A DNA stretch of 64,000 nucleotides from assembly GCF_037975245.1 (NCBI RefSeq), contig NC_092563.1, positions 18,715,594-18,779,593 of the forward strand, read 5' to 3'. Source of the DNA: Apostichopus japonicus (Eukaryota; Echinodermata; Holothuroidea; Aspidochirotida; Stichopodidae). The notes beneath the pieces were generated by a model. It saw only the letters and a program-made list of their open reading frames with translations. It had not been told where the DNA came from and did no database searches. A program made the translations under genes and the position numbers. Below are positions 1 through 13,400 of this stretch, in pieces (position 1 is the first letter of the stretch; each line of letters starts with the position of its first letter).

Positions 1-250
1 AAACTTCTGATGTCTACAAAAGCTGACTTTCGACAGATGGAGAAGAAATCACTGTAAACAAAAATCTGAAAATATGATTTTATTCCAACAAAGTTAAGAC
101 AAGTTAATGGATCAAACATGATTCGCAAAAGTATAGCACTGCACAATAATGCAAAGTTGAATCTTGGGCAAGGGTTCCTCATGACTTTCGTTTAAAAGTG
201 GTACCCCAAATCGACACCAGTTAAGTCTTCACGAACAAAGAGTGTTTCTC

Positions 251-310
251 TTAACTACAAATGGCCTCCCACTTGTCTTCAGGAAGCCAAAAATCTGCAC
301 CATTATTGAC
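251..310 (-). CDS. Candidate terminal exon of an unidentified gene
   Basis: On the minus strand a good 3' splice site (pyrimidine-rich, ending ttcacag) precedes 19 codons and a TAA stop. The reading is VNNGADFWLPEDKWEAICS, whose acidic and tryptophan-rich composition looks like a protein C-terminus. I do not recognise the family. It could be joined to the candidate exon at 3368-3565, which would place the palindrome at 612-3352 in an intron. The exon is short, so a chance open frame is possible. Confidence 0.27.
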   Translation of the reverse strand, partial: VNNGADFWLPEDKWEAICS

Positions 311-949
311 CTGTGAACAGAAAATATGATATACGTGTAAGCACAGATACAGATATAGCACATGATAACTCACATTATCATAAACATACATTTACATTAA
401 AATTTTATAACATATTGGGAGGTATACATTTAAATCTAGGTCCCTCAAATTATAAGCCAGGAATAGCAGCGTTACCAAATAATTATTAGCTTTGCACAGC
501 ATAACACCAAGTTATTTTTCAAAGCTTAATAATCATGTTAATCATGTTAATAATGATCCCAATAGACCGGGAGCGCAGAGGGTTTGGTTAGCTGGGAAGG
601 TAAACAATTGCGAGTGAGTTTAACTATTGTACCAACTGTTTAATAATATTAAAGGTACTTTTCATAACCTGTTTTAAAAAAACAGTCTGGTATATCATAT
701 ACGTGCAAGCCTCAATAGTTTGGTCAAATTTTTACTGATCTGTAGAGCGGCAGTCCAGAGGGTTTGGTTAGCTGGGAAGTAACCAATTGCCTGGTACATC
801 ACAATGTTCACAATGCATTCCTGTATATGAAACCAGACGACTGGCAAACCGGCTGTGGTGGGTGTGGCTGGGAGAGCAATTTTAAAGTCACCTGATAGCT
901 AACCTAGATCAGTTTTCATGGTAACACATCAAAGTAAGTACATTGTGTC

Positions 950-1890
950 AGGTATGGCCCCAAGAGCAACAAATGGCCATTGCCAGTAATTATTGGTGGT
1001 GGGGTACCCCTGCCAGTGATCTATAATTGACCCCTCACGGCTGACCTAGACGTCAGCTCATGAGGTAACCACTTGAAACCTACTGGAAAATGTTGGTTAG
1101 GACTTCAGATACAACTGATGGGCATTGCCAGTAATTTTTATTGGTGGGGTACCCCTGCCAGTAGACCCCCAAAATGCCCATCCCCTCATTGACCTAGGTA
1201 AGCTCATAAGGTAACCAGTTGAAACCTACTGGAAAATGATAGGTATTACTTCAAATGTAAGTGATGGGCATTTCCAGTCATTTACATTGATGGGGTAACC
1301 CTGCCAGTAGACCCCAAAAATGCCCATCCCCTCATTGACCTAGGTAAGCTCATAAGGTAACCAGTTGAAACCTACTGGAAAATGATAGGTATTACTTCAA
1401 ATGTAAGTGATGGGCATTTCCAGTCATTTCAATTGATGGGGTTACCCTGCCAGTAGACCCCCAAAATGCCCATCCCGCATTGACCTAGATGAGCTCATGA
1501 GATAACCAGTTGAAAACTTCTGTAAAAAGATTGGCAGGACTCTATATGTAACGGATGGGCATTTCCAGTAGTTTATATTAGTGGGGTACCCCTACCAGTA
1601 GACCCCCAAAATGCCCCCCCCCCCTCATTGATCTAGGTCAGCTCATGATTTAACCAGTTGAAAACTACTGGAAAATGATAGGTATCACTTCATATGTAAG
1701 GGATGGGCATTTCCAGTAATTTATATTGGTGGGCCACCACTGCCAGAGTCCCCCCTTATTAAACTAGGTGGGCTTTTGGTGTGACCAATTGAAAACTACT
1801 GGAAAATGATAGGTAGGACTCCAGATTAAAGGAGAGTGATTTCCAGTTATTTCCACTGGTTGGGTACCCCTGTCCATTTTCCCAACATCT
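950..1890. repeat. Tandem repeat of about 145 bp, left palindrome arm
   Basis: About seven degenerate units, each with the landmarks GATGGGCATTTCCAGT, GGGGTACCCCTGCCAGT, AAAATGCCCATCCC, a GACCTAGG word and CTACTGGAAAATG. Each unit carries the 'gggcattt' word in both orientations (GATGGGCATTT and AAAATGCCCATCC), so single units can fold on themselves as well as pair with the opposite arm. Confidence 0.85.
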
Positions 1891-2329
1891 CCAAACACTG
1901 TCTAACATTATATTATAGCTCACACCCAAAGACTCCCCTTAACACCCCAGATACAGTGTAACCACTCATAGGTGGCCTCAAATGACTGAATACAACCTGT
2001 GTGGTTATTCAGGAAGTATGTTCTTGACAGTCAACGTTCATTTCATTCAGCTGTTCTGAAGTGGTCCGTTCAAGTTACCGTAGCTTTACTAATGCCAATG
2101 TGATTGTCTGATTGAAACATGTGGTCCATGCCAGTGGCACCAGCCTGTTTCCAGGTGTCAAGGAAAAATATGTTAATGTTGGTGAATGATTCACTGTTTG
2201 TGATTTTTGTTGCCAAACCAATTTCTCTCAGCATGGGGACATTTTTTGTGAAAAACCATAAAACATTAATCTACGACCTATGACCTGAAACTTGGTTTCT
2301 TTTAAAGTAGTTTTCAATTGATCACACCA

Positions 2330-3010
2330 TTAGCTCACCTATGTAAATAAGGGGGAGGCGGACTCTGGCAGTGGTGGCCCACCAATATAAAATACTGGAA
2401 ATGCCCATCCCTTATATATGAAGTGATACCTATCATTTTCCAGTAGGTTTCAACTGGTCAAATCATGAGCTCACCTAGATCAATGAGGGGATGGGCATTT
2501 TGGGGGTCTACTGGCAGGGGTACCCCACTAATATTAATTTCTGGAAATGCCCATCCCTTACATATGAAGTGATACCTATCATTTCCAGTAGGTTTCAACT
2601 GGTTACCTCATGAAACTCACCTAGGTCAATGAGGGGATGGGGCATTTTGGGGGTCTACTGGCAGGGGTACCCCCAATATAGATGACTGGAAATGCCCATC
2701 CCTTGCATATAAAGTGATACCTATCATTTTCCAGTAAGTTTTCAACTGGTTACATCATGAGCTGACCTAGGTCAATGTGGGGATGGGCATTTTGGGGGTC
2801 TACTGGCAGGGGTACCCCACCAATAAAAATTACTGGCAATGCCCATCAGTTGTATCTGAAGTCCTAACCAACATTTTCCAGTAGGTTTCAAGTGGTTACC
2901 TCATGAGCTGACCTAGGTCAGCCGTGAGGGGTCAATTATTGATCACTGGCAGGGGTACCCCACCACCAATAATTACTGGCGATGGCCATTTGTTGCTCTT
3001 GGGGCCATAC
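2330..3010. repeat. Tandem repeat of about 145 bp, right palindrome arm (inverted)
   Basis: About five units in reverse complement to those at 950-1890. The two arms differ in copy number, so the palindrome is symmetrical in sequence but not in length. Confidence 0.85.
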
Positions 3011-3367
3011 CTGACACACTTTTCTTACTTTGATGTGGTTACCATGAAAGCTGATCTAGGTTAGCTATTAGGTGACTTTAAAATTGCTCTCCCAGCCACA
3101 CCCACCACAGTCGGTTTGCCAGTCGTCTGGTTTCATATACAGGAATGCATTGTGAACATTGTGATGTACCAGGCAATTGGTTACCTTCCCAGCTAACCAA
3201 ACCCTCTGGACTGCCGCTCTACAGATCAGTAAAAATTTGACCAAACTATTGAGGCTTGCACGTATATGATATACCAGACTGTTTTTTTAAAACAGGTTAT
3301 GAAAAGTACCTTTAATATTATTAAACAGTTGGTACAATAGTTAAACTCACTCTCTCATCTCTTTTCT

Positions 3368-3565
3368 CTATGGTACTTGTTCATTTGCTTTTTGGACTCT
3401 CGGATAAACTCTTTTGTTCTGCGAAGGGTACCAATATATCATCTTAAAACATGTCTTTAAGCCATATATAACACAGTTCTCCTCTTCTGTTGTTGCCTCC
3501 ACACTGGCGTCATACATCACAGGAAACCTCACCCTTGACTTGGATATTTGGCTTTTCAATTCTTC
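3368..3565 (-). CDS. Candidate internal or terminal exon, unidentified
   Basis: On the minus strand an open frame follows a strong acceptor (polypyrimidine then ccag at 3567-3566). It begins EELKSQISKSRVRFPVMYDA and continues SVEATTEEENCV to a TAG at 3368. Near the 3' end a second frame reads TKEFIRESKKQMNKYHREKR and also looks protein-like, so the true exon may use an internal acceptor (ttcgcag) or contain a frameshift. I do not recognise the family. It lies immediately beside the right end of the palindrome, where a GTGAGT donor-like word is found. Confidence 0.22.
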   Translation of the reverse strand, partial: EELKSQISKSRVRFPVMYDASVEATTEEENCVIYGLKTCFKMIYWYPSQNKRVYPRVQKANEQVP

Positions 3566-5170
3566 CTGGAAAAAAGAAACAGCAAAGTATTCATCATTTG
3601 AAAAAAAATAAAAATAAAGTTGTCACCACAAAGTTATGTGAGATTTGCTTCCACTATAGTCTCAAAAAACAATCCCAAAGTTTGAAGCAGACTGTATAAA
3701 GCTGAAAATTTGAATGAGAGTGTCATCACCATTGCAACCAGAATCAAATGCCCAGAATACAAAGATAATAAAACATGGGCTAAATCTTTGTTTGTTTTTA
3801 TGATCTTTAACAATATAAAATTTTAGAAACACAAATGCACTGAGCCAACTTATTTATAGGCCCAATCGTTTTTAGTTTTTATTTTGCTTGCTCACATAAC
3901 AAGCCTGTTTAGACCTAGGCTAGAGAAGAATCAGTACTTTGTTACACTAAGTTTGTCTTTCGGTCGTTTTGATTTAGTCTTACTAGTAGTACTAAAGTAT
4001 ATAATGGACCGGCGAAGACTAGAGAATACCCAGAGTTTTAGCAACTGCGTTAAACTGTATGATCTGATCTATTATTTACGTCAATGAGTTTCATTCAATC
4101 TGGGATCAAACAAAAAAAGAGAAAACTAATTAATCTTAACCTTTAAACTTTGCTACTAAACAGATATGCTTGAATTACAAATAAATGTCAAAAAAACCTC
4201 ATAATCTACGAATCGATGCATATACATAAACAGAATAATTTGAATTCGCGCAAGTGAACCCTACACTACATTGGACAGAAAAAATGTGCAATTAGACCAA
4301 ACTAAACATACTAAATTTTCCGTTACTTCTACATAAAATATCAATACAAATACAACAACTTACTCTTTTGGCAGTAAACTAAAAGCACAAGTTATAATAA
4401 CTTCAGACTATCAAGCTTTCCTGAGAAAAAAACGGTTAATACTTCTTACAGTAAACAAGTAGACCGTGAAGGAATGTCGTAATTGTTTCCTGGGCGTGAC
4501 CGGAAATTAAATACTAAAAAATGATAAATGAATAGGTTAAATAGAACTGAAGCGTGCATCCTGACTGCTCGGAACATGTAATACTGGTGACTAGCCAACA
4601 TAATTTGTTCAGCCTACTGTGACTGTAAGTTTGAAGGTCTAGCCTTGCTTATTCAATATCACATAGCCTACCCATTTAGATTCACATGGGAAATTATAGG
4701 AAATCTTTACCAAATGAGTGTAGACTTCAAATAAACTATTGAGACTTATAGTCCCAGCATTTGTTTGGGAATAAATTAGAAGATTATGTGCCACTGTTCA
4801 ATCTAGCCCAATACACACATAACACATTGTTAATTGGTGTTTAGAATGCACACTTAAGTGTTGAGAATGCACTGCAGTACCCAGTAGAAGCCTATAGGCT
4901 ACTCACTGTCATTGCACTTGTGTGTTGCGAAACGCCAGCGTAGCGTTACACTAACCATAATACAGTACTAGTGCCAGTGGCCTAACAATTAACTTAATTT
5001 TACCTTCAAGTTAGAGGAATAACAGGTAGGCCGATGATGGCAGTCAATACCTCCATTCTTCTAAAGACCTTCTTGGGTGATTTACGGTTGAAAGTTGCTT
5101 AGAGTGATCGTATGAAACTATGCCAAGCCCAGCAAGCTGCCGTTGCCTCTCGGTTTCGAAATTGAATTGA
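3566..5170. other. Non-coding stretch, nothing recognised
   Basis: AT-rich sequence without a convincing exon or repeat. Short open frames here have no family features. Confidence 0.5.
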
Positions 5171-5420
5171 ATCGAATTGGGTTAAAATACATTAGTCCGT
5201 CGACACCGACTAAGCTACGATTATGGCGTAAATCGGGTGTCCGTATCGTTCTTAGTCCATGGGTTAAAATACCTTAGTCCGTCGCCACCGACTAAGCTGC
5301 TATTATATTTTCCTTAGTCAGTGTAAACTGACTAAGAAGCAGTGATGAAACGAAGATTTTTGCTAGTTCGTGTGCATTGACTAACGTTACAGACTAACTT
5401 AACGTTAGTCCGTGGCAATA
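5170..5420. repeat. Small degenerate repeat of a TTAGTC/GACTAA word
   Basis: Two copies of a GGGTTAAAATAC..TTAGTCCGTCG..ACCGACTAAGCT segment at about 5179-5234 and 5262-5304 are followed by more TTAGTC and GACTAA words facing each other (for example around 5313-5336). Each unit is a small inverted repeat. This looks like the end of a DNA-transposon fragment, but no termini are recognised. Confidence 0.5.
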
Positions 5421-5519
5421 TTGACTAGTTTATTTTTTCAGTGTACGTTCGACCCATCTAGTTTCATACAGCGATTGAAGGGATCCTCCAAGTTCATTAT
5501 TTCGGGTTAAGTTCAAGGC

Positions 5520-7190
5520 CATTTTAAGAGTCAGTTTCTGTGTTACAGGTCGTAAAAAAATTGTTACTCTTTTTTACCGTATTTCGGACTACAGGGATCA
5601 TTGAGGCATGAACCAAATTTACGGCATGTGCAGAACAGTGATAAAACTCTGCGCATAGACAGTACTGCTTAACAAATGCGCACGTACCAACATATTCAGA
5701 GCTCATTACGCCTGCCCCATGATAACTTTGTCCAATTGCTGCATCAAATGATAAGCCACTATTTCCAATTTCTCTCACAGTGACTTTAGCAATGACATTC
5801 CCTGTAAGTCTTGACTTTTCAAAGCTTGGAGACTTTTTATTTTCTTTATAACAGTTCTCCAAATATTCTACCATTGTCTTCGAGATTTTTTCCCCTATAA
5901 CCTTCTCATTGCTGTCAATTTGGCTATATTATATTTCAATGATTGTGATAAAATCCTCCTTAACGGATTTATTATCTTTGTGGTAGTATCGCAAACATAT
6001 GACAAGCTGCTCAATCGAAGATAACCTTCATTGCTTCATCTGCCATAATGACATAGAACCCTGACTCTTTGACACGACTGATGATTTGTTCCTTTATCTC
6101 TTCCCCGACACAATCATATGTATAACTGCGTTCCTTGGAGCGCTAACGATCTGTTCTTTAAGGTCCGTGTCACCACGTTGAACACGATACCTTCAGAGAC
6201 GTCTGAATGTTCCTTCTCCCTTTTCCACGACCATAGGCGCGATGTTATCTCTGTCCCTCAGTGCAATATTGTTCCTGCCGCCAAAAAAAATCACGGTTTC
6301 AACAAGTAGTTTCATTTTTTTTTCTCGATTTTCCTCGCAAATCTTACGATGACAAGAATTAATAGATTTGTAGACATTTGTGTTCCTGCCTTGAACTGAG
6401 GGGAATTCGTGGCATTTGGCTGCAGCAGATTGTGAAATTCTGTAGTAATATGTATATTGAGATCACCCGTCGTACTAGTAATACTGTCATATTCGGTTGA
6501 AGGTTTAGTAACTAATTTACCCAGAGCAACGTTGGTGCGATTGTGGGTTTCTTGTGCTTCAGCCAAGACACATGTTTTTGAAAAGAATTGCCCCGGTGGT
6601 TTCACTATATGGAAAAATCAGAAAACTTGTCGAGATGAGCTTGATGAATGCCATTTGTACGCATTACTGTTTCCTTTGTTCTGGAAAAAAGAACGGCCAT
6701 TTAAATCCAGGTGGTGCTGTCCACTTAGTGTTTAAGATGTGTGTTTTTTTCATAGGTCTGTTGACTTAACTTTACCCAGTAAAAATCTACCGATACATTA
6801 CTCCGATGACATGATAGAACTACTGGTAGGTTCCCCTGTTACAACTTGTTGCAGTAGGGGTTGGTTATTGGTAGTTTTGTCTGAGGCTGATGATGAAAAA
6901 CCAGCATTACTGGTTGTCACAGACTTAGCTGAACCTTTGAAGGAGAATTTCGTCTGTTTTATTGTGACCATTTTATTTGGTGCATGGGGGTATTTCTGGA
7001 CAATTACTTGAGCCTTGCAAATGTGAGGCTTCATGGCCATCAGTTGTGGACTCTGTTGTTTGAGATAAGAAACAAAAGATATATACACCACTACCACATG
7101 CAACCCATGACCTATTTGCCTTGTGAATGAAACCATTTGGTACTGTGGCAGTTCGAAAGAAGAACAACACGAAAACTTGACCAACCCCTT
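5520..7190 (-). pseudogene. Broken hAT/DUF4371 (ZMYM/TTF-type) transposase-like gene
   Basis: Read on the minus strand, fragments appear in the order expected for this family. There is an N-terminal part MVTIKQTKFSFKG followed by a Ser/Thr-rich stretch (about 6990-6800). A TTF-like zinc-finger region with KWPFFFPEQ comes next (about 6700). Then come LGKLVTKPSTEYDSITS (about 6500), FFGGRNNIALRDRDNIAPMV (about 6290) and VKESGFYVIMADEA (about 6050). The last part is GQSYHGAGVMSS..EFYHCSAHAVNLVHAS (5740-5600). The family normally shows CGRQNIALRGHRD, ADEATD and RGQSYDGAxxMSG..YxHCxAHxLNL. Several stop codons and frame changes lie between the blocks and the C-terminal dimerisation region is not seen. 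It is a dead transposon-derived gene. Confidence 0.72.
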
Positions 7191-8575
7191 CACTTCCCCT
7201 TATAAATATAACAGAAGGGATACATAGGCTGACTATTTTTCGATCAATCTGTCAATTAATTCATCTTAAATGTCATAATGGGGCTACTTTGCATAGGGAA
7301 GCAGGATTTGGGGACCAGATAGGATATTATATATAAAAAAAAACAGACGTAGAGCTTTAGCTTACAGCAACACACCTATGAAAAGTGAAACTGCTACAAA
7401 GCCTCATTCCTAATTTTCATGTTTCTCCCATTTGAGACCGTTACCATCGATGATCTGAACCAAACTTCTATCCTCTCAGCAGCTCTTGACTCCTTTAGCC
7501 TGTTGTACAGGATGATTGGTTCTACGCCACAAATTGAATTGCAACTTCATGATTCTTCGACCAAATGCTTTTGAATGACATAATAAGTCCTCTTTGACCT
7601 CATGATGATCACAATTTCAAACAAAACAGCTGAACCCACGGTCAAAAGAAAGATTTTCAATCACTTCAGTTAAGAATGTCGTTACACACGCAGAGAACTT
7701 CTCTTTTCGTGCCTGGCAGTTTGCGGCCCTCAAATTTTCACAAAACATAAATAAAAGCCGATATATTGTGAGCACTTGATAATTATTTCCAATGTTGCAG
7801 ACGATAAGCTCCACTTCTTAGCCTAACAGAATCAGGCAAAAGCTTGTTTTTCAACGTTTGTATCCGCTAACCCAAGAAAAGGTTAGGCTTAGCCTACGTA
7901 AGCCGTTATACTTATTAGCAACGGCTGATAAGTATTTCACTTTAGACTGTTTCGTAACATATAATTTACTCTGGTAGCCATTTTGAGAGGAAAAAACTTC
8001 AAGTGAAGGTTATTGTATGATGCTATGCCTTTCCTGCAAGGCGTATACATGAAAAGATGACGAATTTTAAATGATCTGAATGAAGCAGACAAAAGAAACA
8101 TACCTGCTCTTTTCATTGTGTTTAAGTTAGCAAGTACAGTGTAATGATGAAACTACGGTCAAACCGTGTCATCGTGGAGATAACGCAATGCTTAGCATGT
8201 ATGTGGTCTACCGTTACACTATATACGTAGCTCACATTCTTTCACATCAAAGAACGAACGTGCATCAGAGCGTGCAGATAAATCTACGTGGCCAAATGGA
8301 GATGCACTCAGTGAGCTAAATTGAACAATATTAAGAGTATTGTATTACGTAGCAGACGAACTTTCAGGGGAAGATTTTTAGTAAAATTTTATTTTTCGGG
8401 GTACTCAAAGGGGGGACTCTCACTCTTTCATTCACTTGTAGCTCAGGAAGATTTCTTCACCGCCTTCATGCCATGCAATTCTCTGGTGTTTCCTGTCGTT
8501 CATTGTTTCTGCAATCAATTGTCGTTGCTTGTTGCTGCTGAACTTACATAGCTGGAATTCAATTCATCAACCGAT
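7190..8575. other. Non-coding stretch, nothing recognised
   Basis: No exon, RNA gene or repeat family could be supported here. Confidence 0.45.
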
Positions 8576-8579
8576 ATAC

Positions 8580-9590
8580 CTAATTCAATTCATCTACATC
8601 ACTAGCATTGGGTAATCGACTGAGTGTGTCTGCCAATATAACGTCTGCTCCTTTCTCGTAAACCACCTGAACGTTATATCCCTGAAGACTCACGATCATT
8701 CTCTGCAGTCTTGATGGAGCACTCCATATTGGCTTTCTAAAAATCATCTCCAATGGTTTGTGGTCACTCCTCACAATAAAGTCCTTTCCATATACATGTA
8801 TGGAACCTTGTTATACCGGAGACAATGGCATCAGCTTCCTTCTCGATGTTAGCATAGTTACGTTACGACTGACTAAGTCTCTGTGGTGCAAATGCATATG
8901 GATTGCCAATCTGTGAGAGACATGCCCCCTCCTTCAACTTGTGACGCATCAATCTCAAGAATGATGTCATGGCTTGGGTTATAGTATTGCAGATTCATAT
9001 GTCATAGTAGTCTCTCCTGCTTCTTTTAGTTTGCATCTTGTTTGGGTCTGGCTTTGCCCCTTCATCAGTGCACACTGAACCAAAGAACACAAATTTGTGA
9101 GTTGGAATAATACATTTCTTACTGTTAAATGCAAGATTGTCCTTTGCAGCAACTTCCATTAGATTCTGTAAGTTCCTATCATGATCATGGTTATCTCTGC
9201 CATAAATTAGGATGTCATCAGCAATGGCACATGCTCTATGATATTGTTCATCGTTTGCAAGAACTTGTCTTGGCGATCCTTCAAACCAAAAGGAAGTCTT
9301 TTATACATGTAACTTCCAAATGGAGTTCTAAAGGTTGTCAATTGTCTTGATTCTTTCTAAGTGAACTCCCCAGTATCCTGATTTTGCATCTAATTTAGAA
9401 AAGACTTTGGCGTTTGCCAATTGCCAGTTGGGTGCAATCTCCTGCAGGGTTGGGGTTTTGTGTGGGCACCTGTTTATAGCATTGTTTGACATTCTGACAT
9501 CTAGACATAGTTTTAGTGTTCATACTTTTAACGTGCACTTATTCATCCAATAATGATTTTTCCCTCTGAACTTCAAGGGTTCAACAGGTT
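8580..9590 (-). pseudogene. Ty3/gypsy-type retrotransposon pol fragment (RT and RNase H)
   Basis: On the minus strand the reverse-transcriptase order is preserved across several frames. LKLCLDVRMSNNAI occurs near 9510, AKVFSKLDAKSGYW near 9400, and LPFGLKDRQDKFLQ near 9290. The catalytic ADDILIYGRDNHDHDRN is near 9215, and a connection region with FGSVCTDEGAKPDPNKM near 9060. RNase H follows with DASQ (about 8940) and RSDHKPLEMIF (8770), ending VVYEKGADVILADTLSRL near 8610. Frameshifts and stop codons separate the blocks, and no gag, protease, integrase or LTR is seen. It is a fragment of a dead element upstream of the transporter gene. Confidence 0.85.
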
Positions 9591-9960
9591 ATCTCAAATG
9601 GTGGAAAACCAAAATAATATTCACATTATATAAACAATGTCATGTGAGGCTGAACAAATACTTAAGGGCTATTGCTCTCTGGATATTGAAACATTTTGGT
9701 TTAAAATTCTATACTGTAAAAAAATTATGAGTGAACGACATGCTTGATGCTCACAAGGGATTGCTATACACACCTTTCGGGTTCTAACTTTATGATTGGA
9801 CACATTTAACTCACTTGCTCTACATTAGTCAGATACAGTTACAGTATTTTTAATTTTGAAAAAAATTGTATGGCAAGGAATCACAAGGCTAACTAGCTTT
9901 CTGGTTCTTTCTGTTAGGTAATCACCCCAGCTTGTAGTCAAGTCACCAGAAGCCAGCACA

Positions 9961-10440
9961 ATGAACAGAAATACCGTGAACGGTAATAAGGTGGATGAGA
10001 AAGTTCGTCTCGTCAAACAGGTCAATGTTTTCGACTGCGTTGCTCTTGTTACTGGTATCATCATCGGTTCCGGTATATTTTTGTCCCCAAAAGGCATCCT
10101 TGAAAATACTGGCACTGTAGGATGGGCTTTGATGGTATGGGTTCTTTGTGGTATTTTTACCTTCGTGGGAGCTCTTTGCTATGCTGAACTTGGGACCAGT
10201 ATTGATAAATCAGGGGGTGATTATACCTACTTACGGATCCTTCAACCAATTTTGGGTTTCCTGAGAGTCTGGACTATGATTCTAGCTGTAAGCACCGTTC
10301 CTTGGACCGTTCTCGCTATCACTGCAGCCAGGAATATTACAGCATCCCTTATTGACGCAGATTGTGATGTTGACAAAAAGGCCGCCACTCAGATATTGGC
10401 TGCGTGCATCCTAGGTGAGTGAGCCACTATGTAAACTAAG

Positions 10441-10480
<40 letters not shown>

Positions 10481-13400
10481 ATTTTTTTTTTTTTTTTTTT
10501 TTTGGGGGGGGTCAAAATTTTCTTCTGAAGGTTTGGCTTTTATCAGTTATTTAAGTTAATTGACGTTCATAAAGAGAAATTTGGAATGTGTAAATGCATA
10601 TTCTGTACAGCAAGACATCGCCGTTCGTATATATCAATCTTGTGCTGTATGCAGTGGCGTCGCCAAGGGGGGGCCAGGGGGGGCACGTGCCCCCCCTGGA
10701 AAACCTAGTGCCCCCCCGGGTGCCCCCCCATCTGAGATTTGGGTTGGTAAAAAAATATATATATATTTTGTTATATTCAACTCCCATCATCTGAGTTGGT
10801 TTTTCATAAGGACAAAGAAGCACAGTAATTCGTATTTTCTTCAAATGAGTTGCGAAAAAATTAACAAGTTTATCCTTGAACGTCGGGTATCGAAGTCGTA
10901 ACCCGCGCCATCACAACAGGTGTCGATATTTACATTGAATGTGTCAGTGCTCACGCCATACCAGCGGATATACAAGTCCGCTTCGCGAGCTACATGACTG
11001 TGAGAAGGGAGGGTACTGCAATATGTTGCCTTGGTCTGAGGTTGACAGGTTAGGAGCTGACGAAATGTGAGAATGTGAGGGTCCGCAGGCACCATACTTG
11101 CCTATATTTGTGGACCCATATATTAATCCTGTTGTGTAAGGGGTGCAGAGGTCATTTGAGGTCAGATGCTTGTAGGAACAAATGGCGAATGTTCACACCT
11201 GCATACTGAGCCATACTCGATGTGTGATCAAACTTTGGATTGCATGGTGAGATCCCTGATAGGAGCCAATAACGATGCTGGAACCTGTTACATCTTAATA
11301 GATAATGGGCGAAAACGAGAAGGTCAAGAAAGGATTCGGGGTCATGCACACATTAATTCAACAAATGTAGCTTCTATTGATAGGGTTAGGCATAAAATCG
11401 ACAGCATGTGGTTCATATCCTCCGCAAAATTCTGCGCCTTGTTAAAATCATTACCTCAAAAAGAGCAATTTCTGGAGATATCTTCAGATCGAATTTAGCA
11501 TCAAATGTGGCAGCATTTTGCATCTAGCCCATCCTCCGTATGCGAAAATTTTCCAAAGGGGAGGGGGGCAGTGGCGGCGGAACCGGGGGGGGCTTGGGCG
11601 CTTGCAATCTGAGAAATTGCAGGCTTGAGACCCATATTTTAGGGCTAGGTATTCGCAGCATAAAACACTCGGGAAGTGCCGTTTCCGGCCATCTGGGGGT
11701 TTGAAAAACCCAAAATTTTCTTGTACGCTCCGCGCCAACCGATGGTGGCGCTCCGCTTAGATAGTCTCTACACATTAGTCCCCCCCCCCAATAATTTTCC
11801 CGTTCCGCCGCGCCTGGAGGGCACCCCCTCCCCTTAGACCCCTCCCCAGGACGTTGATCCGTATCCACCTAAGTGCCCCCCCATCAAATGCTGGTGCCCC
11901 CCCTGTGCCCCCCCAGACTGAAAAGTCTGGTGACGCCACTGGCTGTATGACAGCTGCAGCTGAGTTGTCCAATCCGGGTATATAGGGGACCACTATTCAC
12001 TTTGGACCAATAGGGCCTAGGTGTGATACTCAGATGCTGCAGTACATGTAGGCTGTAGTAAATCCGTAGTCCCCGGTACTCGTAATTCGATTTAATTGCC
12101 CCCTCCCCCTCTTTAACTTGTGCCCCGTGTACAGTGTTCATTTTGAAACCTAGTTTTAGAGAATATCGCACCTTTAAGTAAGTACTGATACTAGCGCTTA
12201 GATCCTTGTAGTCGTCCTCATACCAAGGAGGAATCCTACTCGAATGAGACAGGAATCTATGTTCCGGCAGCTGCCAAATAAATAGACGCAACAGGAAGAT
12301 TTATATGGATGATCTTCAGTCACTTTAAGTAATATAATGCAAACTTGATTCCCACATAGCAGGATATCGTAAACCTATAGTGGCGCATTATACATGTTCG
12401 TTGTTATTAACGAATTTCTCAATCGTTGGATCCTGTTGGGAAACTTTTGTATTCCACAAATTAATGTAACCATCTGGTTCTTTAAATTGGATACATGTAA
12501 AATTGGTGTATAATATTATCGTTCATGTTATGATTTTGGTGGATTAAAGCAAGAGATTATTCTTCTCGATTATACATACTTTATCTTTCCTTGAGTGTTG
12601 TATCATATGTTGCCTCCAGATTGTGACTATTGAAGACAAAATACAGCTACAGAGATAACGTAGTTACATCATATATATGTTTACATTGACGTTTTACTCT
12701 GTCTTTATTTATTTATATATTTATTTGTTTATTTTTATTTCTCCTCAGCCTGTATTATATTCGTTAACTGCTGGAGTGTGAAGCTGAGCCGAATGTTGCA
12801 AATTATCTTCACCATCGCTAAGTTTCTAGGATTGATCATTATCATCGTTGGCGGAATGTGGGCTTTGAGCCAAGGTAAAGAATTAATATACCTCATTACC
12901 AACCTCATTAACATCACAAGGATGTGATTTCATTAGGGACATCTTACAACCGAATGTTTCTATGCGATGACGTGTGTGCGTGTGTGTAGGTATGTGACAC
13001 TTGCTTGTAAACACCGTAATCAAGAAGTTCATGGTGGATAAACTCCAGACTATGGTATGTGGATCCGTCTTAATGAGTACAAGAACCCTCTTCTTTTCTG
13101 AGAAGTTCAAATGTCATTTGGGGTCAACGGGGTTCAAAGTCTGAAAACTTTATAATCTCAAAAAGGGCATATTTGTTGAACTTCATACTTGGTATGTAGA
13201 ATCAGCCTGGTGAGTACAACAACCCTATTGAAATTGGTGGCGGTCAAAGGTCATTTGCGAGCAACAATAGGGGTCAATAGGTTATCTCTATATTCAAATG
13301 GTCTCAAAATTGGCCTTATTCCCTGTGATTTATACTATATAGATGACTTTGACAGTAACTAAAAGAGAAATATTTCACAGGGTATAGACATGTCATGTAA

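Larger units (their letters stand above)
612..3352. repeat. 2.7-kb foldback palindrome with tandemly repeated arms
   Basis: The sequence from 612 rightwards is repeated almost exactly as its reverse complement ending at 3352. Each arm is about 1.1-1.2 kb, differing by scattered substitutions and small indels, around a centre near 1.9-2.3 kb. The outer 340 bases of each arm are unique sequence. The inner parts are tandem repeats (about seven units on the left, about five on the right). No clear target-site duplication flanks it, and part of the outer-arm sequence recurs just left of it at 563-611. Long terminal inverted repeats built of tandem units are the architecture of Foldback/Galileo-type DNA transposons. 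No transposase is visible, so a non-autonomous element or a recent inverted duplication are the alternatives. Confidence 0.9.
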
